Assembly (NCBI GenBank): GCA_030147525.1
Contig: JASBVF010000003.1
Span: 186,001-250,000 of the forward strand
Length of the DNA stretch: 64,000 nucleotides
Source of the DNA: Bacteroidota bacterium
Lineage (GTDB): Bacteria > Bacteroidota > Bacteroidia > Chitinophagales > Saprospiraceae
Direction of reading: 5' to 3'
The notes under the pieces are model-generated. The model saw nothing but the letters and a program-made list of their open reading frames with translations, was not told where the DNA came from and searched no databases. A program made the position numbers and the translations under genes. Shown here piece by piece: positions 34,183-42,554 of this stretch (positions are counted from its first letter, which is position 1; each line of letters begins with the position of its first letter).

Positions 34183-34893
34183 ATGATTTTGTTTTTTACT
34201 ACCGATATCACCGGCGAATATGCCCGCTTTACCGAAGAGGAAGCCCGGCATTGCCTTCAGGTTTTACGCAAGTCTGCGGGCGACACCATTCATTTTATTG
34301 ATGGGCAGGGTGGCTGGTACGAGGGTTTAATCGAAGAAACAGGCAAGCGACATTTTTTCGCAAAAATTATTTCACGGGAAGAAAATCTCGGAAAACGCAA
34401 TTTTCACCTCCACCTGGCTATTGCCCCCACAAAAAACAACGACCGCATGGAGTGGTTTCTCGAAAAAGCTACCGAAATCGGTATCGACGAAATCACGCCT
34501 TTGCATTGCGAACATTCCGAGCGCTCGAAAATCAGAAATGACCGGCTGGAAAAAATATTGCTGGCGGCCACCAAGCAATCCCTTCGGGCCTACCTTCCCA
34601 AACTAAACGAACTCACTGGTTTTAAACAGTTTATGAAAAATATTGAAACCAGCGGGCCTGGCAGTCGTTTCATTGCACACTGTCAGGAGGAAAATTTGCC
34701 GCACCTGAAAGACAACTGTCCCAAGGGAGCAAACGTTACCATCCTGATCGGGCCGGAAGGTGATTTTTCTGCATCGGAAATTTCGCTGGCCAATCAGGCC
34801 GGCTTCCGCAACATCAGCCTTGGAAAGGCCCGGCTTCGTACCGAAACGGCAGGAATCGCAGCCTGCCACATCGTTAATCTAATCAATGACTGA
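34183..34893 (+). CDS. rsmE: 16S rRNA (uracil-1498-N3)-methyltransferase
   Basis: A 236-residue SPOUT methyltransferase that modifies U1498 of 16S rRNA in the mature small subunit. Key parts: N-terminal PUA-like domain about 1-70 (ARHCLQVLRKSAGDTIHFIDG), the RMEWFLEKATEIGIDEITPL motif, and the knotted SAM site ILIGPEGDFSASEI with SLGKARLRTETAGI at the end. It is the first gene of a two-gene unit: the DUF4159 start codon lies 2 nt after its stop. A -7 box immediately before the ATG suggests leaderless transcription, and the gene diverges from rseP. Confidence 0.95.
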   Translation: MILFFTTDITGEYARFTEEEARHCLQVLRKSAGDTIHFIDGQGGWYEGLIEETGKRHFFAKIISREENLGKRNFHLHLAIAPTKNNDRMEWFLEKATEIGIDEITPLHCEHSERSKIRNDRLEKILLAATKQSLRAYLPKLNELTGFKQFMKNIETSGPGSRFIAHCQEENLPHLKDNCPKGANVTILIGPEGDFSASEISLANQAGFRNISLGKARLRTETAGIAACHIVNLIND

Positions 34894-34895
34894 AC

Positions 34896-35543
34896 ATGAG
34901 GTTTTTAGTTTTGCTGCTCTTTTTAGCTCCTAATTTTAACCAGGAAAGTATTCCGCTGAAAATGGCTTTGCTGAAATACAGCGGTGGTGGCGACTGGTAT
35001 GCCAACCCCACTTCATTGCCCAACCTGGCTAAGTTTTGCAATGAAAATCTGGGCACTAATTTTGATCCCGACTTCGCAACGGTGGAAGCCGGCAGCGCCG
35101 AGCTATTCAATTACCCCTTCGTTCACATGACAGGCCATGGCAACGTCGTTTTTTCTGATGCGGAAGCGTCGAACCTCCGGAATTATCTCATCGGCGGTGG
35201 ATTCCTTCACATCGACGACAATTACGGGATGGACCCGTTTGTCAGACCTGCCATGAAAAAAGTTTTCCCTGAGCTTGAATTTATTGAACTGCCTTTCTCC
35301 CACCCTATTTACCGGCAAAAATTCGAATTCAAAAACGGGCTACCCAAAATCCACAAACACGATGACAAGCCAGCACAGGGATTCGGCCTGTTTTGGGAAG
35401 GCCGCCTGATCTGTTTTTATTCCTTTGAAAGTGATCTTGGCGATGGCTGGGAAGACCGCTCCGTTCACAATGATCCGGAGGAAAAGCGGCAGCAGGCTTT
35501 GAAAATGGGCGCCAACATCGTGCAATTTGTTTTCCAACAGTGA
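34896..35543 (+). CDS. DUF4159 protein, secreted or membrane-associated
   Basis: A 215-residue protein. The hydrophobic start MRFLVLLLFLAPNFNQ is a short signal peptide. The core matches DUF4159: LKYSGGGDWYANPTSLPNL, FVHMTGHGNVVFSDAEASNLRNYL, and GGFLHIDDNYGMDPFVRPAMK. Its fold is like that of class I glutamine amidotransferases, but no catalytic triad is evident. In Bacteroidota this domain often accompanies MoxR/BatA-like genes; here it sits behind rsmE, 2 nt apart. Its role is unknown. Confidence 0.88.
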   Translation: MRFLVLLLFLAPNFNQESIPLKMALLKYSGGGDWYANPTSLPNLAKFCNENLGTNFDPDFATVEAGSAELFNYPFVHMTGHGNVVFSDAEASNLRNYLIGGGFLHIDDNYGMDPFVRPAMKKVFPELEFIELPFSHPIYRQKFEFKNGLPKIHKHDDKPAQGFGLFWEGRLICFYSFESDLGDGWEDRSVHNDPEEKRQQALKMGANIVQFVFQQ

Positions 35544-35666
35544 TCAACTCGAGCAGGCCCTGGGAGTCATTGGTGATTTTTCAGACTACTTATGATACCC
35601 TGATTCTTCAGCTTTCAACTTGTTAAATTTTAAAAATGCACCTCCCGAAAGGGAAGTCAGCTTCGG

Positions 35667-35912
35667 ATGGATCAATTTATAAAACAGTTATTTATTTTAC
35701 CGGTCAGGTTTTATCAAAAATTTATTTCACCCCTATTTCCACCCACCTGCCGGTATCAGCCTACTTGCTCGCACTACATGGTAGAAGCTATCCAGGAGTG
35801 GGGCGTCATCAAAGGAATTTGGCTGGGAACCAAAAGATTTTTCAGCTGCCATCCCTGGTCGGAGGGCGGGATTGACCTTGTACCTAAAAAAAAGAGAAAA
35901 GATAAAATTTAA
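35667..35912 (+). CDS. yidD: Membrane protein insertion efficiency factor YidD
   Basis: An 81-residue small membrane-associated protein that assists YidC-dependent insertion. Family hallmarks are [28 protein letters not shown] with the two conserved cysteines, then [24 protein letters not shown]. Length is normal. A frame starting at 35636 in another register overlaps it and is a shadow. It lies 123 nt after DUF4159 and is not in the classical rpmH-rnpA-yidD-yidC order. Its end meets a decayed LuxR-like fragment on the opposite strand. Confidence 0.95.
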   Translation: MDQFIKQLFILPVRFYQKFISPLFPPTCRYQPTCSHYMVEAIQEWGVIKGIWLGTKRFFSCHPWSEGGIDLVPKKKRKDKI

Positions 35913-35918
35913 TCGAAA

Positions 35919-36038
35919 TCATTCAACGAAGCCGTGCTGAATGGCATATTTCACTAGCCCTGCGGCTTTTTTTTTCATGCTCAACTTTTCGAGCAAGTTG
36001 CGGCGGTGAGTGTATACCAGTCTAATGTAGCTAAAATC
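35919..36038 (-). pseudogene. Remnant of a LuxR/NarL-type response regulator (C-terminal HTH end)
   Basis: Thirty-nine codons open between a TAA (36039-36041) and a TGA (35919-35921) translate to a string containing YTHRRNLLEKLSMKKKAAGL and VKYAIQHGFVE. That is the recognition-helix and C-terminal end of a LuxR-type helix-turn-helix, which in Bacteroidota response regulators commonly reads like TVETHRRNLL...KLNVKNTAGLVKYA. The upstream half of the HTH and the receiver domain are missing, and the first residues (DFSYIRLV) are divergent. The piece overlaps the region where a hairpin (GAAGCCG/CGGCTT) could terminate yidD. Called by eye from the motif. Confidence 0.6.
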
Positions 36039-36323
36039 TTATTGGCTCACCATTCATCTGTTCTTTTTCCTTTTTAAAAAACGCAACGATTAAAGTTAAC
36101 ATACCGTTTAAGGTTGTTCGCAACTGATTAACGGCATTCCAACTGATTTTTTGTGATGTTTACGACCAAAAACAAGCAAACTCTGGCAGCAATTTTTGGT
36201 TTTCACTGCCTCAAATAATGAATTCGGGCTACTTTTGCCGCCGCAGTAAAACTGGCAGCAGATGCCTTTCAAAGCGAAATTATTTTACCTTAAAATACCT
36301 GACACACCTAAAAAAAGAGAGAT
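36039..36323. other. Promoter region upstream of the BT_3928-like gene
   Basis: About 285 bases without a gene, AT-rich, carrying an exact TACTTTTG box at 36230-36237. No further LuxR-like coding sequence was found upstream of the fragment in any frame read by eye. Confidence 0.35.
36230..36237 (+). promoter_or_regulatory. -7 box TACTTTTG for the BT_3928-like gene
   Basis: Exact TAnnTTTG, predicting a leader of about 80 nt. TTTG at 36195-36198 is 31 nt upstream, too far for a standard -33 element. Confidence 0.5.
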
Positions 36324-37814
36324 ATGACTATTTTAGACTTAGTACTCTACATCGCCATCGCCGCACTGGTGCTTACGTTGCTCACTGGTTTTGTATTAAA
36401 AAGCCACAAAAGCTGGCTGATGACTTTCCTGCAAAACTTCTGCGGTTCACTTTTCATTTTTTCCGGTTACGTAAAAGCCATTGATCCATTGGGAACAGCT
36501 TTCAAAATGGAACAGTACTTTGCCGAGTTTTTCTATACATTTAAAGACACTGCTGTTTCATTCATTGCTCCTGTTTTCCCATGGTTTTCAGAGCATTCCA
36601 TCACTTTTTCCGTGGTAATGATTGTCTTCGAAATCGTGCTTGGCGCCATGCTCCTGCTCGGATCGAGGGCAAAACTGACAGCCTGGCTGTTCCTTTTGCT
36701 CGTCTTGTTTTTCACTGTTTTGACCGGCTTCACCTTCCTGACGGGATACGTGCCTTCCGGCGTCAATTTTTTCGAATTCGGGAAATGGGGAGAGTACCTG
36801 GAAACCAACATGCGGGTGACGGACTGTGGCTGTTTTGGTGATTTTCTGAAACTCAAACCAGAGATCAGTTTTTACAAAGATATCTTCCTGCTAATCCCCT
36901 CCTTTTATTTTGTGTTTAAACACAAGGACATGCACCAGCTTTTCAGTGCCAAAGTCCGCACGATCCTGCTTGCTTTGACAACCCTGGGTTTCACCATTTT
37001 CTGCATCCGCAACATTTCCTGGGGAGAGCCTGTGTTTGACTTCCGCCCGTTCAAGGCCGGTACAGATGTAAGGTCACTGAAAGAAGCCGAAGCCGAAGCT
37101 CAGGCTAACGTAAAAATCACGCATTACAAAATGACAAACAAATCCACCGGCCAGGTCGTCACGATCCCGATGGAACAGTACATGAAGGAGTTTAAAAACT
37201 ACCCGAAAGAAGAATGGACCCTGGAACAGATCAAAACCAAGCCTGAAATCGAGCCAACCAAAATCAGCGATTTCGAAATCAGCGACGCGGAAGGCGCCAA
37301 TATTACTGAAGAAATTTTGGGAGAAGAGAACTACAGCTTCATGGTCGTTGCTTACAAAATCAAGCAGGCAGAAGGCACTAAATCCATGACTACCACCATC
37401 GTGGACACAACCTACATCGTGGATACCGTCAAAGCGGAAGGAAGCGACTCCTTGACGTTGGTGAAGAAAATTGATAAAATAACGCCAAGGGAAGTGCAAT
37501 CAGAGGTGGCCGTTTTTGAAAGAGATTACGAACAGTTGTTCAGCGATATTGTAAATCCGATGCTGGACAAGGCACAGGCTGCCGGCTACAAGGTTTTTGC
37601 AGTCACTGCGCCAAACGATCCTGCCGTCATCGACGATTTTCGGCATGCGACGCAGAGTGCCTATCCATTTTACACTGCCGACGACCTGCTGCTGAAAACC
37701 ATTCAGCGCTCCAATCCCGGCGTTGTTCTGTGGAAAGATGGTAAAATCGTGCAAAAATGGCACTATAAAAAGCTGCCTTCCTTCGAGGAAATACAGCAGG
37801 ATTATTTGAAATAA
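36324..37814 (+). CDS. BT_3928-type membrane protein (MauE/DoxX-like) with thioredoxin-like tail
   Basis: A 496-residue polytopic protein. Residues 5-25, 35-60, 90-110, 118-145 and others to about 235 form membrane helices like MauE/DoxX; the signature NFCGSLFIFSGYVKAIDPLG and the CxC-bearing TDCGCFGDFLKLKPE (near 166-176) are typical of the BT_3928 family. After about residue 260 comes a soluble periplasmic part with acidic linkers, then FEISDAEGANITEE and a late thioredoxin-like stretch (AAGYKVFAVTAPND...GVVLWKDGKIVQKWHYKKLPSFEEI). It is probably about 100 residues longer than family members remembered at 360-390. A redox or disulfide-relay role is inferred. It precedes nusB, separated by an inverted repeat. 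Confidence 0.8.
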   Translation: MTILDLVLYIAIAALVLTLLTGFVLKSHKSWLMTFLQNFCGSLFIFSGYVKAIDPLGTAFKMEQYFAEFFYTFKDTAVSFIAPVFPWFSEHSITFSVVMIVFEIVLGAMLLLGSRAKLTAWLFLLLVLFFTVLTGFTFLTGYVPSGVNFFEFGKWGEYLETNMRVTDCGCFGDFLKLKPEISFYKDIFLLIPSFYFVFKHKDMHQLFSAKVRTILLALTTLGFTIFCIRNISWGEPVFDFRPFKAGTDVRSLKEAEAEAQANVKITHYKMTNKSTGQVVTIPMEQYMKEFKNYPKEEWTLEQIKTKPEIEPTKISDFEISDAEGANITEEILGEENYSFMVVAYKIKQAEGTKSMTTTIVDTTYIVDTVKAEGSDSLTLVKKIDKITPREVQSEVAVFERDYEQLFSDIVNPMLDKAQAAGYKVFAVTAPNDPAVIDDFRHATQSAYPFYTADDLLLKTIQRSNPGVVLWKDGKIVQKWHYKKLPSFEEIQQDYLK

Positions 37815-37824
37815 AGTTCGAAAA

Positions 37825-37914
37825 TTCAAGGGTTCAAGGTTCAATGCAGCGGTTGTCAACAAAATCTGCACAAGCTGTCCTAAGGCTTACGATATTGAAC
37901 TTTGGACCCTTGAA
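37825..37914. repeat. TTCAAGG-word inverted repeat (20-bp arms, 18/20 matched)
   Basis: TTCAAGGGTTCAAGGTTCAA (37825-37844) and TTGAACTTTGGACCCTTGAA (37895-37914) are imperfect inverted copies 50 nt apart. It starts 10 nt after the BT_3928-like gene and lies between two genes on the same strand, so it may act as a terminator before nusB. A second member of the same word family follows the OmpA gene. Confidence 0.8.
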
Positions 37915-38087
37915 ACTTTTAACCTTATGTGTTTTGACTCCTCTGTTAACCAAATTTTACATTTCTTTGCAAGCGAATTAAACCAGAACCAGTCATCACT
38001 CGCTAATGTTTCAGATACAGGAATTCAGAGAACGGCTCTCTTCCCCGGAAAACGCAGCGGGTTACGGCAAATTTATTTTTTGAAATT

Positions 38088-39026
38088 ATGTTGAGCAGAA
38101 GAAACATCCGCATAAAAGTCATGCAGGTGATGTATGCCATGAGCAGAGACAATGATTTAACCCACAGGAAGGCGATGCAACTTTACAACGAAAGCATCCG
38201 CCATTCCTTCGACCTTTATTTATTGAGTTTGTTGCAGTTTATCAAGGTTACAGAATACGCCCATCAGGACTACGCCAACAAGTCCTCCAAGCTCCGCCCT
38301 ACCGCAGAAGACAAGGCTTTCAGACCAAGACTTTGCGAAAACGAATTGATTCGTTCCCTTCAGGAAAACAGAAACCTTCGAAGCCTTTTTAATTCACGAA
38401 AAATTGTTGAAAGGGTAAAAGATGAAGATTCCCGGCTGCTCTATCTCGATTTTGCCAAAACAGAGCAATACGAAAAATACCTCAACCTCAAGGAAGATAA
38501 ACCGGAGCACCATCGCCAGATTTTGCTCAGCCTTTACAAACACTGCATTTCAGGTGAGCTTTTCAACGACCTGATGGACGAGAACTACCTGACCTGGGAA
38601 GACGACAAGTCGCTCGTCGTCGGTGCAATGAAAAAAACCATCAAGGCACTACCTGCTGATGGCGTTTTCTATCAGGAGTTTGAACCCGACGATGCAACAG
38701 TGCGTGAATTCGGTGAGGCTTTGCTCCAGGCCGTAGAAGAAAACTCAGAGGAATTGATGGCCATTATTGAACCCAATCTAAAAAACTGGGATGCCGACCG
38801 GGTCGCCGTGATCGATATGATTTTGCTGAAAATGGCCATTTGCGAGTTGATGAACTTCCCGACGATTCCGACCAAAGTTACGCTCAACGAATACGTTGAA
38901 ATTTCAAAGCTTTACAGCACTGATAAAAGCAAAGATTTTATCAACGGTATCCTCGACCGGCTACTCAAGCAGTTGGAGAAGGACGGTAAAATTGTCAAAG
39001 AAGGCAGAGGTTTGATCGACGAATGA
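38088..39026 (+). CDS. nusB: Transcription antitermination factor NusB, extended Bacteroidota form
   Basis: A 312-residue RNA-binding antitermination factor that acts with NusE on rRNA transcripts. E. coli NusB is only about 140 residues; here the N-terminal helix SRRNIRIKVMQVMYA and the C-terminal NusB core (NWDADRVAVIDMILLKMAICEL near 245, then PTKVTLNEYVEISKLYSTDKSKDFINGILD) are separated by about 150 extra residues, which is the normal form in Bacteroidota. The upstream ATG follows TTATTTTTTG, close to but not an exact promoter box. A CAGTCAG/CTGACTG dyad at 39052-39084 lies after the gene. Confidence 0.9.
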   Translation: MLSRRNIRIKVMQVMYAMSRDNDLTHRKAMQLYNESIRHSFDLYLLSLLQFIKVTEYAHQDYANKSSKLRPTAEDKAFRPRLCENELIRSLQENRNLRSLFNSRKIVERVKDEDSRLLYLDFAKTEQYEKYLNLKEDKPEHHRQILLSLYKHCISGELFNDLMDENYLTWEDDKSLVVGAMKKTIKALPADGVFYQEFEPDDATVREFGEALLQAVEENSEELMAIIEPNLKNWDADRVAVIDMILLKMAICELMNFPTIPTKVTLNEYVEISKLYSTDKSKDFINGILDRLLKQLEKDGKIVKEGRGLIDE

Positions 39027-39051
39027 TCAGCTATTTTAGGGTTCGGTCGGC

Positions 39052-39084
39052 CAGTCAGTCATTTGTTTTCAAAGGTGCTGACTG
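39052..39084 (+). terminator. Possible hairpin after nusB
   Basis: CAGTCAG (39052-39058) and CTGACTG (39078-39084) are perfect inverted copies with a 19-nt loop, 26 nt after the stop codon. There is no T tract, so termination is only suggested. The rest of the 260-base gap up to the OmpA gene shows no gene and no promoter box. Confidence 0.4.
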
Positions 39085-39287
39085 CCCGTCCGATACGATG
39101 CCAAAGTTTTGTGAAATACCGGCCCCTGCGGGGAAATAACTGCCGGAATGCCTGATTGCCTTGAAGTATGCTGAACAATGCCACGTTTCACCCAATCAAA
39201 TATGAAATAGCAGGTTGAAACGACTCAAATGATGGTCTGAAAAACAAACATTCTCATTCCTTGCACCTAAATCTCAATCTTCTGGCT

Positions 39288-40550
39288 ATGCAAAAATCAG
39301 CACTTACCCTTCTCCTCGCATTTTTTTTATCCATCTCCATGCTGTCAGCCCAATACAAGGAAGCACCCAATGGCCTGGCTTTTCGCTGGACCTGGAACAA
39401 CTTCCAGTATCCGCTGACGCAAAAACTCAATCGCTTCGACTACACCAGCGGGGCTGAATTAACCTACGTTCGGCACCTTGGCAATTACCTGAACCTTGCT
39501 GTGCCCCTGAAAATCGGGAAAGCAGAACTTCCACTCAACGACCAGGGCACCGCTATCGACGAATCAATGATCGGCAGCCTCGACGCCTTGCTGCACCTAA
39601 AGTTTTTCAAAAAAGACAACATCGTTTATCCCTACCTCCTCGCAGGAGCGGGTTTGATGACTGAAATGGATAATGACTGGAAAATGCATCCGGAATTTCC
39701 GGCAGGCCTCGGTGTGAATTTCCGGGTAGCGCCTCACCTCTACCTGAGCGCTGAAACCCAGTACCGTTTTAACCTTTCAGAAAACAGGAACCAGCTGCAG
39801 CACGCTGCCGGTATCTGGTTCATTATGGGACGTTACGACAAAAAAGAAGAAATAGCCGACCGTGACGGCGACGGCGTGTCCGACAAAAATGATGAATGCC
39901 CCGACCAGGCAGGACCCGTCGTACTGAAAGGTTGCCCGGACTCTGACGGCGATGGCATTGCTGACAAAGCGGACGACTGCCCAATGGCTGCCGGCCTCCC
40001 GACGCTGAAAGGCTGTCCCGATAAAGATGGCGACAACATCCCTGACCACATGGACCGTTGCCCCGATGAATTCGGTTTAGCATCTGCCCAGGGTTGCCCT
40101 GATTCGGATGGTGATGGTGTCATCGATCCGGAAGACCGCTGCCCGAATACGCCCGGCCCTGCTGCGAATTTCGGCTGCCCGGAACTGAAGCCGGAAGAAA
40201 AAGAAGTGCTGGAGTTTGCCAAAAAAGCAGTTCAGTTTGAAACGGGAAGCGCCAAATTATTACCTGAATCCTTCAAAGTTTTGGATGAAATAGCCGGATT
40301 GCTCCGCAAATATCCAGAACACAAACTCCGGATCAGTGGCCACACGGACAGCATCGGAACTTTTGAGGAAAACCAGACCTTGTCCGAACGCCGAGCCAAA
40401 ACCTGCTACGATTACATCGTTTCAAAAGGAATTCAGGCTAAAAGAATCACACATCGGGGTTTTGGCGAGTCAAAACCCATCGCCGACAACCGATTTGCTC
40501 CCGGCAGAGAACAGAATCGCCGGGTCGAATTCGAAATTTATGTGGAATAA
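39288..40550 (+). CDS. OmpA-family outer-membrane protein with thrombospondin type 3 repeats
   Basis: A 420-residue outer-membrane/peptidoglycan-linking protein. ATG 39288 begins the signal peptide MQKSALTLLLAFFLSISMLSAQ; a TTG nine codons earlier was rejected. Residues about 22-190 form a beta-barrel (YPYLLAGAGLMTEMD, YLSAETQYRFNLS). Residues about 195-300 hold four calcium-binding TSP3 units of the DxDGDGVxDxxDxCP type. The OmpA C-terminal peptidoglycan-binding domain runs about 310-420 with ISGHTDSIGTFEENQTLSERRA and GFGESKPIADN. It is single-transcribed, with a TTCAAGG-type inverted repeat between it and the convergent stress-protein gene. Confidence 0.94.
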   Translation: MQKSALTLLLAFFLSISMLSAQYKEAPNGLAFRWTWNNFQYPLTQKLNRFDYTSGAELTYVRHLGNYLNLAVPLKIGKAELPLNDQGTAIDESMIGSLDALLHLKFFKKDNIVYPYLLAGAGLMTEMDNDWKMHPEFPAGLGVNFRVAPHLYLSAETQYRFNLSENRNQLQHAAGIWFIMGRYDKKEEIADRDGDGVSDKNDECPDQAGPVVLKGCPDSDGDGIADKADDCPMAAGLPTLKGCPDKDGDNIPDHMDRCPDEFGLASAQGCPDSDGDGVIDPEDRCPNTPGPAANFGCPELKPEEKEVLEFAKKAVQFETGSAKLLPESFKVLDEIAGLLRKYPEHKLRISGHTDSIGTFEENQTLSERRAKTCYDYIVSKGIQAKRITHRGFGESKPIADNRFAPGREQNRRVEFEIYVE

Positions 40551-40561
40551 TTGAAAGGAAA

Positions 40562-40642
40562 GGTTCAAAGTTGTTCAAGGTTCAAAGTTGCTCAAGGTGC
40601 TACCATTAAAGTGAGTAATGGAACCTTGAACAAACCTGAACC
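40562..40642. repeat. Second TTCAAGG-word inverted repeat, between convergent genes
   Basis: GGTTCAAAGTTGTTCAAGG (starting 40562) and an inverted partner at 40620-40642 (GGAACCTTGAACAAACC and on) match at about 19 of 22 positions around a 36-nt spacer. It lies between the OmpA and universal stress genes, whose ends face each other, consistent with a bidirectional terminator. It shares words with the repeat at 37825. Confidence 0.8.
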
Positions 40643-40655
40643 AAGAACTTAAAAG

Positions 40656-41090
40656 TCAGGCCGGTACAAGCAAAACCGGCACTTTCACGTTTTTCGCAAC
40701 ATCTTCCCAAACGCTTCCGAAGATTGCCTTAAAAATTGCGCCATGGTCTTCAGCACCCAGCACAATCAAATCGGCTTTGAGTTTGCTCGCTTCCTCCACC
40801 AAAGTTTCAGAAGTCGGTCCCTGTATCAACAGGGCTTCAGCATTGAATCCTTTGGCTTTTAGCTGACTGGCCAGCGTTTGCAGTTCACGATGCTCCATGC
40901 GAAGCACTTCGGCCTTAGAATCTCTGACGTGCTGTGGACCTACCTCAAAACCTACAAAAACAGGATCGGGAGCAGCAATGTGAACAAGCCAGAGTTTAGC
41001 GTCGGTAAACCCGGCAAAAAAGGCAGCTTTTTCCACTAACTTATGGGTGATGCTGGAAAAATCAATGGCAACGAGAATGTTTTTCATCAT
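40656..41090 (-). CDS. Universal stress protein (UspA family)
   Basis: A 144-residue single-domain cytoplasmic protein. It opens with KNILVAIDFSS and ends in KVPVLLVPA; the nucleotide loop LGAEDHGAIFKAIFGSVWED matches the family's GxxGxxxxxxxxxG[ST] ATP motif with slight spacing change. Family members respond to starvation and anoxia. It diverges from the haem-related operon at 41283, sharing a 192-nt intergenic region, so both may answer the same signal. No exact promoter box was seen on either side. Confidence 0.92.
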   Translation of the reverse strand: MMKNILVAIDFSSITHKLVEKAAFFAGFTDAKLWLVHIAAPDPVFVGFEVGPQHVRDSKAEVLRMEHRELQTLASQLKAKGFNAEALLIQGPTSETLVEEASKLKADLIVLGAEDHGAIFKAIFGSVWEDVAKNVKVPVLLVPA

Positions 41091-41282
41091 TCTTTGTTTT
41101 TAGTGGCTATAAAATACATTTTCTCCCGCACTTTATTCGCACCTGCCTAACAAGTTAAACCCCATTCCATCCAAATCCCGATGATTTTTGTCATGCCGGA
41201 TTCCTGAGATTCGTCATCTGGCTGCTTGAAAACATCCACTTATTTCGCAGCTGTGTTCATACCTCTTGAAAGTAATAGAAGA

Positions 41283-42554
41283 ATGATGAAAACGGCCGTG
41301 AAATTCACCTTTTTCTACCTGCTCATCGTAGCGGGTACCGGCGTTTGGATGCGAAGTATGCCTTTCCTTCCCGAGCTGGGGCTGCCGTTTGAGCATTTAC
41401 GCCATGCACACTCCCACCTTGCTTTTTTAGGCTGGGTGTATGCAGCATTTATGTTAGCGATGTCAGCTGCTTTCCTTCCAAAAGGCGTTTTCGAAACGCC
41501 ACCTTTCCAAAGAATTTTCTGGCTGACTCAATTAAGCGCCTGCTGCATGTTTGCCGCATTTCTTGGGCAGGGTTACGGCGCTGTTTCCATCGCTTTCCTG
41601 ACGCTGCACACGGCACATGCTTATCTCTTTTTCGGTTTTTTCATCAAAAAGGCACGGCTTTGCTGGAGCAAAGCATCCACGTTTTTCGTACTTGGAGCCA
41701 TTTTCAGTTTCATCCTTTCGTCACTGGGTCCATTCGCCATTCCTTTCATCACGGTTTTTGCCGATGGCAATCCGGTGCAAATGAAAATGGCGATCCATTT
41801 TTACCTTCATTTTCACTACAACGGCTGGTTTGTGTTTGCGTTGTTGGCAGTACTTTTCAAAACCCTCGAAAACGAGAGCCTTGCCCTTTCGCTTCCCGCA
41901 GCGAAGTGGCAGTTTGGATTGATGTTCGCCGGACTTTTTCCTGCTTATTTTTTATTGATACCCTTTGTTGAAGTACCTGAATGGGCAACGGCTTTGGTGG
42001 AAATGGGACTTGTTGCGCAATGGCTCGGTATGGTCATCTTCGCAGCAGCCAATTACCGGAAGCTGCGGGCGCAGCTTGAGTTCAAGACCCCCGCAGGGCT
42101 GTTACTCCCGTTTTCATTTGGTATTTTATTCGTGAAATACACCGTGGAATTACTCACCCTCACCCCTGCCCTATCGGCTTTGGCAAAGTCTGCCAATCAT
42201 TTTCTGACTATTGGCTGGCTGCACCTGTTATTCCTGGGCTGCATCACGCCCTTTTTATGGTGGGTTTTCGAAAAGTCAGGCTGGGCAACGTGGCGAAACC
42301 GGTTGTCAACGTGGGGCTTCGGTTTCTTTTTAGTGGGTTTTATCGGTAGTGAAATATTGCTGTTTGCCACAGGTTTGGGGTATTTCGTCGCCAACCTGCC
42401 CCTGTGGTTACTCACTTTTTCAGCATTGATTTTTGGCGGAGTGCTGATGTTGTCGCCAGGTATTTTTATTTGGAACAAAACACAAAATTGGCAAGGCGGC
42501 CCTGCCCCGGCAGTCAATTTTGATAAAAATAAAATACCGCATGCTGTCCACTAA
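41283..42554 (+). CDS. His-rich polytopic membrane protein, possibly haem-binding
   Basis: A 423-residue integral membrane protein with about eleven or twelve hydrophobic helices. The frame is open from a TTG at 41226, but the tandem ATGs at 41283/41286 directly precede the first helix and were preferred. Histidines cluster at helix ends: H41, H43, H45 (RHAHSHLAFLGWVY), H109, H112 (LHTAHAYLFFGF), H172, H176, H178 (IHFYLHFHYNGWF), and the later NHFLTIGWLHLLFLG. This resembles the histidine placement of NnrS and of haem-copper oxidase subunit I, but no exact family was recognised. Its end overlaps the start of the truncated haemoglobin by 14 nt, then HemN overlaps that gene by 4 nt, so all three should be made together. 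Confidence 0.8.
   Translation: MMKTAVKFTFFYLLIVAGTGVWMRSMPFLPELGLPFEHLRHAHSHLAFLGWVYAAFMLAMSAAFLPKGVFETPPFQRIFWLTQLSACCMFAAFLGQGYGAVSIAFLTLHTAHAYLFFGFFIKKARLCWSKASTFFVLGAIFSFILSSLGPFAIPFITVFADGNPVQMKMAIHFYLHFHYNGWFVFALLAVLFKTLENESLALSLPAAKWQFGLMFAGLFPAYFLLIPFVEVPEWATALVEMGLVAQWLGMVIFAAANYRKLRAQLEFKTPAGLLLPFSFGILFVKYTVELLTLTPALSALAKSANHFLTIGWLHLLFLGCITPFLWWVFEKSGWATWRNRLSTWGFGFFLVGFIGSEILLFATGLGYFVANLPLWLLTFSALIFGGVLMLSPGIFIWNKTQNWQGGPAPAVNFDKNKIPHAVH

Noticed and set aside
41226-41282. TTG start giving 19 more residues to the His-rich membrane protein
   Set aside because: The extension is polar and lies before tandem ATGs that directly precede the first membrane helix.
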